Made by a program: the position numbers and the translations under genes
Assembly (NCBI GenBank): GCA_021771715.1
Contig: JAETOO010000003.1
Location: forward strand, 124,001 to 188,000
Direction: 5' to 3'
Length of the DNA stretch: 64,000 bases
Source of the DNA: Oscillospiraceae bacterium
Lineage (GTDB): Bacteria; Bacillota; Clostridia; Lachnospirales; Lachnospiraceae
In this document: in pieces, positions 7,705 to 16,362 of the stretch
Layout of the letters: each line of letters opens with the position of its first letter
How positions within the stretch are numbered: position 1 is the first letter of the stretch
The notes under the pieces: model-generated
Seen by the model: only the letters and a program-made list of their open reading frames with translations
Told to the model about the DNA's origin: nothing
Database searches by the model: none

Positions 7705-10700
7705 AAATCAGGACGGTAATCATCAGTGTCGTGGTGAGTGCATCGCTCGTGGCCGGGATCGGCTACGGCGCGTACTACGCGATGAAGGGGGAGGCAAAGC
7801 CGGTCGAGGTGGTCCCCGTGGCGAACGTCAACAGCTACTATGGCTATGGAGGGGATGAAGGGCAGATTTACGGAAGCATCACCTCCCAGGTGGCGCAGAC
7901 GGTCATGCTGAATGAGGAGTATGCGATCGAGAAGATCTACGTCGAGGAGGGCGATACGGTGGAGGAAGGCGCCCCGCTCTTCTCCTATGATATGACGCTG
8001 CCGGAGCTGGAGCTGGAGATGGCGAAGCTGAACCTGCAGTCGCAGGAGCTGACGATGGTCCGGCTGGAGAAGGATCTGGAGAAGCTGAAGAACACGAAGG
8101 CTTCCGCGTCCCTGGATCTGCACGCGGCGGTGCGCACGGCGTCCGCGGAGGAGCCGGCGGAGGAGATTGTCGAGGAGGCGCCGGCGGATGCCGGTGTGCC
8201 GGACGGCTCGGATCTCAGTGAAGCGGGGGAGACGGGTTCGGATGCGTCCCAGGCGGAGGCTTCGGATGCGGAAGAGAGCACAGAGGCAGATCCCGGCGCA
8301 GAGGGCGGCAGCCCGGAGAAGGGCAGCTCGGATGAGTTTGTGCAGTCCATTGAGTCCGTCGAGGGAGCGGACATAGGGGAGGATACGGACCGCATCGTGA
8401 CGATCCGCAACTCGGTCCAGAGCTATGAGCGGCTGATGGCCGCGCTGGATGTCCTGATTCTGACGTACGGCGACTCGCTTGAGGCTGCGGATATCCGGAA
8501 GGCGATGCGGGAGATTGTCGCGTATTACCGGAAGAACCTGGCAGACGAGCAGGTGACGGATGCGGTCGGAGACGACGGCGAGGCTGTGCAGGAGCGCAGC
8601 TATGTGATCAAAGACGAGGTGCGCCAGGCACTCGACGAGGAGGAGTTTGCGAATCTTGAGACGTATGCCGGGCGGATGGATCAGTGCCATGCGGCGTACG
8701 TGCAGCTGCTGATCGCGGAGCTCGACCCGGAGAACCCGGGCGACTTTGCAGCGTATGTGAAGGAGGCGCGGGAGGAATATGAGAGCTTGGTGACCGCGAT
8801 GCGTGCAGAGGTCGCGAACCTCGACCGCCTCGCAGAGATGGAGAAGCGGGCAGAGGCAGGAAGCGGCACGGCCGGAGCGGCGGAGCTTGGGACGGAACCA
8901 GGCACGGCCGCAGGAGCGGAGTTCGGAACGGAATCCGGCGTGGACACAGCGTCCGGGGATGAGACGGAATCCGGCACGGGCGAGACCTCCTCTGCGCAGG
9001 CTGAGAGCGGTCTGCCGGGGGATGGCAGCGGCGTGACGCAGGCCGGGGAGAGCGGTCTGCCGGGCGAAACGTCTGCAGGCGAGACGGAAGTGTTTTCTGA
9101 GACAGAGTCTCCGGACGAATTGATCGAGCTGGACGCACAGGGACAGGAGACCGGGGAGACGCAGACGGAGAGCGCGTCCGAGGAGTCGGAGCAGCAGACC
9201 TACACGGTCACGGTGAAAAACGGCACGCTCGGCGATACGGCGGACGCGACCGGGCAGTTCCGCGCGGGCGATACGGTCACCATAAGAGCTAAGGCGGAAG
9301 ACGAGACGCAGAGCTTTGTGAGTTGGCTTGTGACGCCGAATACGGTGGCGCTCGCGGACGCGGCGGCTGCCGAGACGACCTTTGTGATGCCGGAATCGTC
9401 GGTCGAGGTCGAGGCAGTCTATGACGAGAAGATTAAGAACAGTGTCGAGTCCTTCCTTGCGCTTGCGGAGGCGGCGCTCGGCGCGGACGGAGTGACAATG
9501 ACCGCGTATGATCCGGGGGCGCTTGAGACGGCGATCGCGTTTTACCAGGCGAACCTTGCGGATGAGGCGGCTGAGATTGTCGACGGCGGCACTGTGCAGA
9601 TGGAGGAGTACGAGCTGAAGCAGTCCTTTGCGGATTATCTGACCGCAAACGGGCGGGAGCACGAGGTGACGTATCTGCCGGAGCGCTACAAGGCGCTGTG
9701 CATGACGTTTGTGAAGACCTTGGTTGACAGCCTGAACCCGCAGCAGCTGATCCGGGAGAAGGACGGCGACACGCAGCAGCAGCGGTATCTGACGCTCGAC
9801 TTTGCGAGACGCTCCTACGATTGGCTCGGGGACAACTGGCGCGCGGAGCTCGATGCGAGCGTGACGCAGACCGAGAGCGGCGGGACGGAGTCGCCTGCCG
9901 GGGATGTGGTCAGCTACAACGGGCAGACGGATTCGGCGGAGACGGAGGCAGCGCCAATGCCGGGCGACGGACTGGCAGAAGGCTCCTACGATGAGGGAAC
10001 CCAGGCAGGCGACGGCTCCTCCGAGGAGGAGACGCAGACCGGGGCTGAGGGCGGCGATCAGAGTGCAGCGATGCAGCCGGTCGTGCCTGCGGTGCTGACC
10101 TACGGGGAGCGGCTGGCGGCCTACGAGGTGATCCTGGAGATCCAGGAGACAGAGAATTATATGGCACAGCCGACGGAGCTTCTGGTGGCGTATCTGACGC
10201 AGGTGCGCGAGAATTACCTCGCTCTGACAGACGGCCAGAAGTCCGTGGTCTGGAACAGCGAGATCCTGATTGAGCTTTTGAAGCAGTACGGCCTCTGGGA
10301 GGAGGAGCCGCAGACAGGGAATCCGTTCCCGAATTTTGACGGCGGCATGGATGGCTTCGGCGATGAGGGCTACACCGCAGAGGAACTGCGGGATATGATT
10401 GACGACAAGGAGCGGGATATCCGCGAGTGCGAGCTCAGTATCCGCGAGGCGAACCTGGCGGTCGACAAGCAGCAGCGTGTGGTGGACGGCAAGGTCGTAA
10501 AGAGCACGATGGAGGGGACGGTCGTCAGCATCGGCACGGAGGACGGCAATTCCGAGAACGACTATTTCGTGAAGGTGGTAAATGAGACCGGCCTGTTTGC
10601 GAAGGGCGTGATGAACGAGCTCACGCTCGAGCGCGTGAAGGTGGGGGACACGATCTCCGGCCAGACGGACGACGGTATGTTCTTCACGGCGGTGGTCAAG

Positions 10701-11126
10701 GAGGTCTCGGACTACCCGGATCCGGACGGCAGCAATTACAGCATGAGCGGCTCCGAAAATACAAATGCTTCCTACTATCCGTTCTATGCGCTGCTGGACG
10801 ACACCGAAGGAATCTCGGAGGGCGGCGCGACGATCCAGCTCTCCGGCGATGCGATGAGCGATGCGGACGCGATCTACCTGGAGAATTATTTCATCAGAAC
10901 CGGAAATGACGGCAGGAGCTATCTCTACATACAGGGCAAGGACGGCACGCTGGTGAAACAGTACGTGACGACCGGCAAGTCGCTCTGGGGGTATGCGACG
11001 GAGATCACCTCCGGGCTTACCAAGTCGGACCGGATCGCATTCCCGTACGGGGAGAAGGTATTCGAGGGCGCGCCGACGAAGGAAGTGGATCAGCTCGAGG
11101 AGGCGTACGGAGGCGGACTCGGGTGA
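7701..11126 (+). CDS. Giant membrane-fusion adaptor with about 750-residue insertion
   Basis: 1141-residue second adaptor of the export operon, more than twice the usual length. The N-terminal anchor (residues 7-26) and first lipoyl half (YAIEKIYVEEGDTVEEGAPL) match the adaptor at 5471. The matching coiled coil (from about 892), second lipoyl half (VVKSTMEGTVVSIG) and barrel follow only after an insertion of roughly 750 residues. The insertion holds long Glu/Ser/Thr/Gly/Ala-rich linkers and two related helical blocks, each with the NLADE motif (about residues 283 and 617). Between them (about 500-576) lies a beta domain like the divergent InlB/bacterial repeat (YTVTVKNGTLGDTAD, VTIRAKAEDETQSFVSWLV, TTFVMPESSVEVEAVY). 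The start overlaps the ATPase stop and has GGGGAGG 7 bases upstream. Ligand or partner unknown. Confidence 0.82.
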   Translation: MKIRTVIISVVVSASLVAGIGYGAYYAMKGEAKPVEVVPVANVNSYYGYGGDEGQIYGSITSQVAQTVMLNEEYAIEKIYVEEGDTVEEGAPLFSYDMTLPELELEMAKLNLQSQELTMVRLEKDLEKLKNTKASASLDLHAAVRTASAEEPAEEIVEEAPADAGVPDGSDLSEAGETGSDASQAEASDAEESTEADPGAEGGSPEKGSSDEFVQSIESVEGADIGEDTDRIVTIRNSVQSYERLMAALDVLILTYGDSLEAADIRKAMREIVAYYRKNLADEQVTDAVGDDGEAVQERSYVIKDEVRQALDEEEFANLETYAGRMDQCHAAYVQLLIAELDPENPGDFAAYVKEAREEYESLVTAMRAEVANLDRLAEMEKRAEAGSGTAGAAELGTEPGTAAGAEFGTESGVDTASGDETESGTGETSSAQAESGLPGDGSGVTQAGESGLPGETSAGETEVFSETESPDELIELDAQGQETGETQTESASEESEQQTYTVTVKNGTLGDTADATGQFRAGDTVTIRAKAEDETQSFVSWLVTPNTVALADAAAAETTFVMPESSVEVEAVYDEKIKNSVESFLALAEAALGADGVTMTAYDPGALETAIAFYQANLADEAAEIVDGGTVQMEEYELKQSFADYLTANGREHEVTYLPERYKALCMTFVKTLVDSLNPQQLIREKDGDTQQQRYLTLDFARRSYDWLGDNWRAELDASVTQTESGGTESPAGDVVSYNGQTDSAETEAAPMPGDGLAEGSYDEGTQAGDGSSEEETQTGAEGGDQSAAMQPVVPAVLTYGERLAAYEVILEIQETENYMAQPTELLVAYLTQVRENYLALTDGQKSVVWNSEILIELLKQYGLWEEEPQTGNPFPNFDGGMDGFGDEGYTAEELRDMIDDKERDIRECELSIREANLAVDKQQRVVDGKVVKSTMEGTVVSIGTEDGNSENDYFVKVVNETGLFAKGVMNELTLERVKVGDTISGQTDDGMFFTAVVKEVSDYPDPDGSNYSMSGSENTNASYYPFYALLDDTEGISEGGATIQLSGDAMSDADAIYLENYFIRTGNDGRSYLYIQGKDGTLVKQYVTTGKSLWGYATEITSGLTKSDRIAFPYGEKVFEGAPTKEVDQLEEAYGGGLG

Positions 11127-11141
11127 AGGAGGTGTTGAGAG

Positions 11142-12401
11142 TTGCTGGAAAATGTTAGGCTGTCCTTTCAGGGCATCTGGTCACATAAAATGCGGTCGTT
11201 TCTGACGATGCTTGGCATCATCATCGGTATCGCGGCGATCATCTCGATTGTCTCGACGATCAAGGGGACGAACGAGGAGATCAAGAACAGTCTGGTGGGC
11301 TCCGGGAACAACACGGTGAACATCATGCTGTACACGCAGGGCTATACGCACAGTATCTATGGATCGTCGGATATTCCGTTCGGCGTTCCGCAGTTTTCCG
11401 AGGATACGCGCAAGCAGATCATGGAGCTTGACTCGGTGAAAAATGTGACTGCTTATGTGCAGCGGATGAATACGGAAGGATCTGTGTTCTATCAGGGGAC
11501 GACGCTCTCGTCGGGCTGCGTGCGCGGGATCGACACGAGTTATTTTGACACGATGGGCTACACGGTCCGGACGGGGCGCGGGTTTCTCGACGAGGACTAT
11601 ACGGATTTCCGCAAGGTCGTGATCATTGACCAGAACGCGGCGGACAAGGTTTTTGGCAAGGAGTCTGCGATCGGAAAGACGCTGGAGATCAACAAGGTGC
11701 CGTTTACCGTGGTCGGTGTCGTGACGAAGAAGACGGAGTTTGAGCCGAATATCTCAAATATTTCGGATTACTATGAGTATCAGGAAGACAAGATGAGCTA
11801 TCTGTTTCTCCCGAAGTCCTGCTGGCCGATCACCTACTGCTACGACGAGCCGGAAAATATCGTTGTCCGCGCGAAGACTACGGATGACATGGAGCAGGCC
11901 GGGCAGAGCGTGCAGCGGATTCTGAATGCGACGCTCTCCTCAAAGCAGGAGGATTTCAAGTATAAGGCGGATAACCTGCTCGAGCAGGCGCGCAAGATGC
12001 AGGAGCTGAGCTCGGCGACGAACAATCAGCTGATCTGGATTGCGAGCATCTCCCTGCTGGTCGGAGGAATCGGCGTCATGAACATCATGCTCGTGTCGGT
12101 CACAGAGCGTACGAGCGAGATCGGCCTGAAAAAGGCGATCGGCGCGCGCAAGCGCACGATCCTCGGACAGTTTCTGACCGAGGCGGCCGTGCTGACGAGC
12201 ATCGGCGGACTGCTCGGCGTGGCAGGCGGCATCGGCATGGCGCAGGTGATCAACCGGGTGTCCGGGGTCGCGGTGTCGATCGACGTCGTGGCGTCCGTGG
12301 TGGCGGTGCTGTTTTCCATGATGATCGGGATCATCTTCGGGCTGCTGCCGTCCGTCAAGGCGGCGAACCTGGATCCGATCGAGGCGTTAAGAAGAGAATA
12401 A
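11142..12401 (+). CDS. MacB-type FtsX-domain permease
   Basis: Membrane subunit of the exporter. One N-terminal transmembrane helix follows the family motif SHKMRSFLTMLGIIIGI. A MacB-type extracytoplasmic domain of about 240 residues comes next, then three C-terminal helices of the FtsX fold beginning IASISLLVGGIGVMNIMLVS with the conserved TERTSEIGLKKAIGARK loop. The C-terminus PSVKAANLDPIEALRRE is the standard family ending. A TTG start is used, supported by GAAGGAGGTG about 8 bases upstream. Sixteen bases separate it from the adaptor gene. It closes the operon. MacAB-like systems export peptides, lipoproteins or drugs; nothing here fixes the substrate. Confidence 0.94.
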   Translation: MLENVRLSFQGIWSHKMRSFLTMLGIIIGIAAIISIVSTIKGTNEEIKNSLVGSGNNTVNIMLYTQGYTHSIYGSSDIPFGVPQFSEDTRKQIMELDSVKNVTAYVQRMNTEGSVFYQGTTLSSGCVRGIDTSYFDTMGYTVRTGRGFLDEDYTDFRKVVIIDQNAADKVFGKESAIGKTLEINKVPFTVVGVVTKKTEFEPNISNISDYYEYQEDKMSYLFLPKSCWPITYCYDEPENIVVRAKTTDDMEQAGQSVQRILNATLSSKQEDFKYKADNLLEQARKMQELSSATNNQLIWIASISLLVGGIGVMNIMLVSVTERTSEIGLKKAIGARKRTILGQFLTEAAVLTSIGGLLGVAGGIGMAQVINRVSGVAVSIDVVASVVAVLFSMMIGIIFGLLPSVKAANLDPIEALRRE

Positions 12402-12525
12402 AAAAAGCAGGATCGACTTACAAAGTTACAAAGGCATTGAATTGCTGTTTTGTAAGAGAGTTTCGAAATAAGATTTTTAAAAATTTAAAGATTTGGTATC
12501 TGGATTTATAAGTTTATCCTGAAAA

Positions 12526-12551
12526 AAGGGCTTGTCATATGACAGGCCCTT
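12526..12551. repeat. 26-bp near-perfect palindrome overlapping the rpsB promoter
   Basis: AAGGGCTTGTCAT followed directly by its reverse complement with one G/A difference. It covers the -35 box and most of the spacer of the rpsB promoter. As RNA it forms an 11-base-pair stem with an AUAU loop and one G-U pair. On the minus strand it is followed by six T, so it would terminate leftward transcription well. Confidence 0.8.
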
Positions 12552-12561
12552 ATGTTATAAT
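12532..12561 (+). promoter_or_regulatory. Promoter for rpsB-tsf
   Basis: TTGTCA at 12532-12537 and TATAAT at 12556-12561 with an 18-base spacer. The leader to rpsB is about 105 bases and could hold an autoregulatory structure, but no specific one was recognised. Confidence 0.75.
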
Positions 12562-12672
12562 AGGGAGGCTGTGAAAAAGCACGCATGTGGATTCTGAGGA
12601 TGGTGCCGCATCTGCGGTCTCCCCGGAAGCGTGAGACATGCGGAAGAATTTAACCAAAAAGGAGAAAAGAAA

Positions 12673-13419
12673 ATGAGTGTTATTTCAATGAAGCAGTTAC
12701 TCGAGGCAGGCGTTCATTTCGGCCATCAGACGAGAAGATGGAACCCGAAGATGAAGGAATACATCTACACAGAGAGAAACGGGATCTATATCATTGATCT
12801 TCAGAAGTCTGTGGGCAAGGTAGATGAGGCATACCGTGCAGTGTCCGATATCGCAGCGGACGGCGGCAGCGTTCTCTTTGTAGGCACGAAGAAGCAGGCA
12901 CAGGATGCGGTACAGACCGAGGCTGAGAGATGCGGCATGTACTATGTAAATGAGAGATGGCTCGGCGGCATGCTGACGAACTTCAAGACGATCCAGAGCA
13001 GAATCAAGCGCCTGAAGGACATCGAGACGATGCAGGAGGACGGTACCTTCGACGTACTGCCGAAGAAGGAAGTCATCGCTCTGAAGAAAGAGATGGAGAA
13101 GCTGCAGAAGAACCTTGGCGGTATCAAGGAGATGAAGAGACTGCCGGATGCGATCTTCGTAGTAGACCCGAAGAAGGAGAGAATCTGTGTGCAGGAGGCT
13201 CACACGCTGGGTATTCCGCTTATCGGTATCTGCGATACCAACTGCGATCCGGAGGAGCTTGACTACGTGATCCCGGGCAACGACGATGCAATCCGCGCCG
13301 TGAAGCTGATCGTTTCCAAGATGGCAGACGCAGTGATCGAGGCAAAGCAGGGCGCTGAGGAAGCAGTAGACGAAGTAGAGTACAGCGAAGAGGCTCCGGT
13401 AGAGGCGCTTGGCGAGTAA
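12673..13419 (+). CDS. rpsB: 30S ribosomal protein S2
   Basis: Small-subunit ribosomal protein. The N-terminus [27 protein letters not shown] is the classic S2 opening, quoted here in part. [36 protein letters not shown] and [20 protein letters not shown] are all conserved blocks. About 248 residues, with an acidic C-terminal tail. The start at 12673 has AAGGAG upstream; the in-frame ATG at 12631 would add 14 residues absent from S2 proteins. It is followed after 25 bases by tsf in the usual bacterial order. Confidence 0.98.
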   Translation: MSVISMKQLLEAGVHFGHQTRRWNPKMKEYIYTERNGIYIIDLQKSVGKVDEAYRAVSDIAADGGSVLFVGTKKQAQDAVQTEAERCGMYYVNERWLGGMLTNFKTIQSRIKRLKDIETMQEDGTFDVLPKKEVIALKKEMEKLQKNLGGIKEMKRLPDAIFVVDPKKERICVQEAHTLGIPLIGICDTNCDPEELDYVIPGNDDAIRAVKLIVSKMADAVIEAKQGAEEAVDEVEYSEEAPVEALGE

Positions 13420-13444
13420 GATACAGGACAGGAGGATCACAGAA

Positions 13445-14383
13445 ATGGCGATTTCAGCATCACAGGTAAAAGAGTTGAGAGAGATGACAGGCGCTGGCAT
13501 GATGGACTGCAAGAAGGCTCTGACAGCGACTGAGGGAGATATGGACAAGGCAGTAGAGTGGCTCAGAGAGAAGGGCCTTGCTACCGCTCAGAAGAAGTCC
13601 GGCAGAATTGCCGCTGAGGGCCTTGCGATGGTAAAGGTTTCCGAGGACGGCAAGAAGGCTGTGGCAGTCGAGGTCAATTCCGAGACAGACTTCGTCGCAA
13701 AGAACGAGAAGTTCCAGGGCTATGTTGCGCAGGTAGCAGAGCAGGCGATGGACACGACGGCGGCAGATATCGACGCGTTCCTCGCTGAGCCGTGGAAGTT
13801 CGACACGACGAAGACCGTCAACGAGGCGCTGGCTGGCCAGGTTGCAGTGATCGGCGAGAACATGAAGATCCGCCGCTTCGCACAGGTGAAGGAGGACGCG
13901 GGCTTCATCGCTTCCTACACACACATGGGCGGCAAGATCGGCGTGCTCGTAGATGTAGTGACCGACGTGGTAAATGACGAGATCCGCGAGATGGCAAAGA
14001 ACGTTGCGATGCAGGTAGCAGCTCTGAAGCCGCTGTACACCAACGACAGCGAGGTAAGCGCAGACTACATCGCACATGAGAAAGAGATCCTGATGGCTCA
14101 GATCATGAACGACCCGAAGGAGTCCCAGAAGCCGCAGAAGGTGATCGACGGCATGATCCAGGGCCGTATCAAGAAGGAGCTCAAGGAGATCTGCCTGCTC
14201 GACCAGATCTACGTAAAGGCAGAGGACGGCAAGCAGTCCGTAGGCCAGTACGTCGCTCAGGTGGCAAAGGCAAACGGCGCGACCATCGCGATCAAAGGCT
14301 TCGTCCGCTTCGAGACCGGCGAGGGCATCGAGAAGAAGCAGGAAGACTTCGCGGCAGAGGTTGCGAAGCAGATGGGAATGTAA
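13445..14383 (+). CDS. tsf: Elongation factor Ts
   Basis: Guanine nucleotide exchange factor for EF-Tu. The N-terminal UBA-like domain shows VKELREMTGAGMMDCKKAL and the EF-Tu-contacting core shows VEVNSETDFVAKNEKF. 312 residues, in the longer clostridial range. The ATG at 13445 follows GGAGG; the upstream in-frame ATG at 13409 overlaps rpsB and is rejected. The last codons and the flanking terminator resemble sequences found again at 20.2 kb and 35.7 kb, suggesting that this gene end may have been an insertion target. Confidence 0.98.
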   Translation: MAISASQVKELREMTGAGMMDCKKALTATEGDMDKAVEWLREKGLATAQKKSGRIAAEGLAMVKVSEDGKKAVAVEVNSETDFVAKNEKFQGYVAQVAEQAMDTTAADIDAFLAEPWKFDTTKTVNEALAGQVAVIGENMKIRRFAQVKEDAGFIASYTHMGGKIGVLVDVVTDVVNDEIREMAKNVAMQVAALKPLYTNDSEVSADYIAHEKEILMAQIMNDPKESQKPQKVIDGMIQGRIKKELKEICLLDQIYVKAEDGKQSVGQYVAQVAKANGATIAIKGFVRFETGEGIEKKQEDFAAEVAKQMGM

Positions 14384-14397
14384 TCCTGATTCTATTT

Positions 14398-14448
14398 AAA
14401 TGAATAGTGATTGTTTGAGAGAGCTTCGGAGAAATCCGGGGCTCTTTT
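14398..14448 (+). terminator. Terminator after tsf, part of a duplicated element
   Basis: Hairpin AGAGCTTCGGA-GAAA-TCCGGGGCTCT followed by TTTT at 14420-14448. The whole 51-base block from AAATGAATA onward recurs with a handful of differences at 35678-35729, the other end of the A+T-rich accessory region. Confidence 0.85.
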
Positions 14449-14480
14449 CTGATTTTGCGCAGTTTATGAATATAGAAAAA

Positions 14481-14546
14481 CAGTTTGATTATAAACTGAT
14501 TTTTATAAATAATGAACTTGACAGTAACATGGAAATGACGTAATAT
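14481..14546 (+). promoter_or_regulatory. Promoter and inverted repeat upstream of abiE genes
   Basis: TTGACA at 14518-14523 and TAATAT at 14541-14546 with a 17-base spacer. Just upstream is the inverted repeat CAGTTT-6-AAACTG (14481-14498). AbiEi antitoxins are known to repress their own promoter by binding inverted repeats, so this is the obvious candidate operator, by inference. Confidence 0.6.
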
Positions 14547-14611
14547 GGATTAAATCTACAAAATAATAGACTGATTTTAAACTATTTCAACAAAAAATAA
14601 ACGGTGATTAT

Positions 14612-15361
14612 ATGAATTTGTATTTTGAACTTTTGAAACAGCCGGTGTTTACGATAGAACATGTAAATCAATATTATAATAAGATTGAAAGCGCCCGTTC
14701 TGCGGTGAAACGTCTAATGGGAAAGGGGCTCGCAGTAAAAATACGAAATAATCTTTATACATGTATTAGTGGAGAAACGGATGCTCCGCTTGCCAATCGC
14801 TATCAGATTGCAAGTGCAATTACATCGACCTCTTATGTTTCCCATCATACGGCGATGGAATATTATGGCATCAGTGATCAGGTCTTTTATGAGGTTTACG
14901 TATCTTCAGAGGAAACGTTCCGTGATTTTGAATTTGATGGCTATGTTTATCATTGTGTCTGTTCCAAATGTAATGAAGGAATCGAAAGTGTGAACTTTAG
15001 CGGAGGAGTGCGGATAACGGACAAAGAACGAACCGTGATAGACAGTATAAAGGATATGGACAAAATAGCAGGATTGGAAGAAGTGATAGATAACATTCAA
15101 AGCATACCCAGACTGGATGAAAAAAGGTTGCTTGCATATTTAGAATGCTATCGTAATCAGTTTTTATATCAGAAAACAGGCTTTTTGTTGGAAACGCAGA
15201 AAGAGCGGCTTTCAATACCGGATGAGTTTTTTAAAGCATGTAAAGAGAGGGTGGGTTTAAGCAAGCGCTATTTGACAAAAGACTGCCAAGAGGGAAAATA
15301 TGACTGTAATTGGCGTTTAGTAGTTCCTTTCGGGATATATGATTTGAAAAATGGAGGATAA
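14612..15361 (+). CDS. AbiEi-family antitoxin / transcriptional autoregulator
   Basis: 249-residue protein with an N-terminal winged helix (residues 1-60, including SARSAVKRLMGKGLAVKIRN and LYTC) and the AbiEi antitoxin pattern: IASAITSTSYVSHHTAMEYYG, then ITDKERTVIDSI. It is predicted to repress the promoter and neutralise the adjacent AbiEii nucleotidyltransferase; AbiE is a type IV toxin-antitoxin system that also gives abortive infection against phage. It lies 3 bases before its partner, so the operon is tight. The ribosome site is weak. It is A+T-rich compared with tsf next door, consistent with horizontal gain. Confidence 0.88.
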   Translation: MNLYFELLKQPVFTIEHVNQYYNKIESARSAVKRLMGKGLAVKIRNNLYTCISGETDAPLANRYQIASAITSTSYVSHHTAMEYYGISDQVFYEVYVSSEETFRDFEFDGYVYHCVCSKCNEGIESVNFSGGVRITDKERTVIDSIKDMDKIAGLEEVIDNIQSIPRLDEKRLLAYLECYRNQFLYQKTGFLLETQKERLSIPDEFFKACKERVGLSKRYLTKDCQEGKYDCNWRLVVPFGIYDLKNGG

Positions 15362-15364
15362 GAT

Positions 15365-16333
15365 ATGGTGATTTACGACAAGGGACAGCTTGGACAGGCA
15401 GCAAAGAAAAGCAGATTTGTACGCGATACTTTTGAAAAAGTGCTGCGGTTAAAAGAGATATTGGTATATTTGAATACGGATGAATATTTGCATGAACATT
15501 TGGCTTTAAAGGGTGGAACTGCGATTAATATGACGATTTTTGATTTGCCACGCCTGTCTGTAGATTTGGATTTTGATTTCACTCCTAATTTGTCTTTAGA
15601 AGATATGGAGACAGCGAGAGAAAAGATTACAGAATTTCTGAAAAACTATATGCTGGAGGAAGGATATATTCTGTCTGATTCTTCAAGATATAGTCATAGT
15701 CTGGATTCTATGCTGTTTCAGTATCAAAATGCGGGTGGTAATAGAGATAGTATTAAACTGGAAGTGAATTATTCTATGCGGTCACATATTTTTTCACCGA
15801 CAGAGCGAAAGATAGTAACGGATATTTTCGAAGATAGAGTATTGGTGCGTACTTTGGAACCAATGGAGATATTTGCAGCAAAAGCCAATGCGCTTATGAG
15901 CCGTGCTGCAGCCAGAGATTTATATGATTTTAATAATATGATTTATTTTGGTTTGTTTGATGAATCAGAATACGAATTACTTCGCAAATGTATTATTTTT
16001 TATGCATCCGTATCAGCAGAACAGATTAATAAGACATTTGATGTTTCAGCAATTGACAGACTGGATTTTTCAAAAATAAGACGCGATTTATTCCCGGTAC
16101 TTCGGAAAAAGGATAATTTTAATTTGGAAGAACGCAAAAGTAAGGCGAAAGAATTTATTAGAAAGCTTATGATTTTGAATCTGGAGGAAACAAAGTATTT
16201 GAAACTGTTTGAGACAGGAGAATATAGACCAGAATTGCTGTTTTCTGACAAGCAAATTTTGGAGAATGTTGCCAAGCACCCAATGGCTCTCTGGAAAATG
16301 CGGTCAGGGCATGAGTTGAAGATGAAATATTAA
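15365..16333 (+). CDS. AbiEii/AbiGii-family nucleotidyltransferase toxin
   Basis: 322-residue toxin partner of the preceding AbiEi. The nucleotidyltransferase signature is intact: LALKGGTAINM (glycine-rich loop) and LPRLSVDLDFDF supplying the metal-binding aspartates. Downstream are the conserved MEIFAAKANALMSRAAARDLYDF positions where the family has the KxxAlxxRxxxRDlyDl block. The toxin is thought to modify tRNA or nucleotides and cause stasis. GGAGG lies about 8 bases before the ATG. The reading frame is complete, so the system is probably functional. Confidence 0.9.
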   Translation: MVIYDKGQLGQAAKKSRFVRDTFEKVLRLKEILVYLNTDEYLHEHLALKGGTAINMTIFDLPRLSVDLDFDFTPNLSLEDMETAREKITEFLKNYMLEEGYILSDSSRYSHSLDSMLFQYQNAGGNRDSIKLEVNYSMRSHIFSPTERKIVTDIFEDRVLVRTLEPMEIFAAKANALMSRAAARDLYDFNNMIYFGLFDESEYELLRKCIIFYASVSAEQINKTFDVSAIDRLDFSKIRRDLFPVLRKKDNFNLEERKSKAKEFIRKLMILNLEETKYLKLFETGEYRPELLFSDKQILENVAKHPMALWKMRSGHELKMKY

Positions 16334-16362
16334 GGGAGTAATATGGTTAATAGGAGAATAAT

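Noticed and set aside
7698-9662. Long minus-strand frame opposite the giant adaptor
   Set aside because: Rich in Arg and Leu with no motif. It is the shadow of a G+C-rich coding strand that has all the adaptor signatures.
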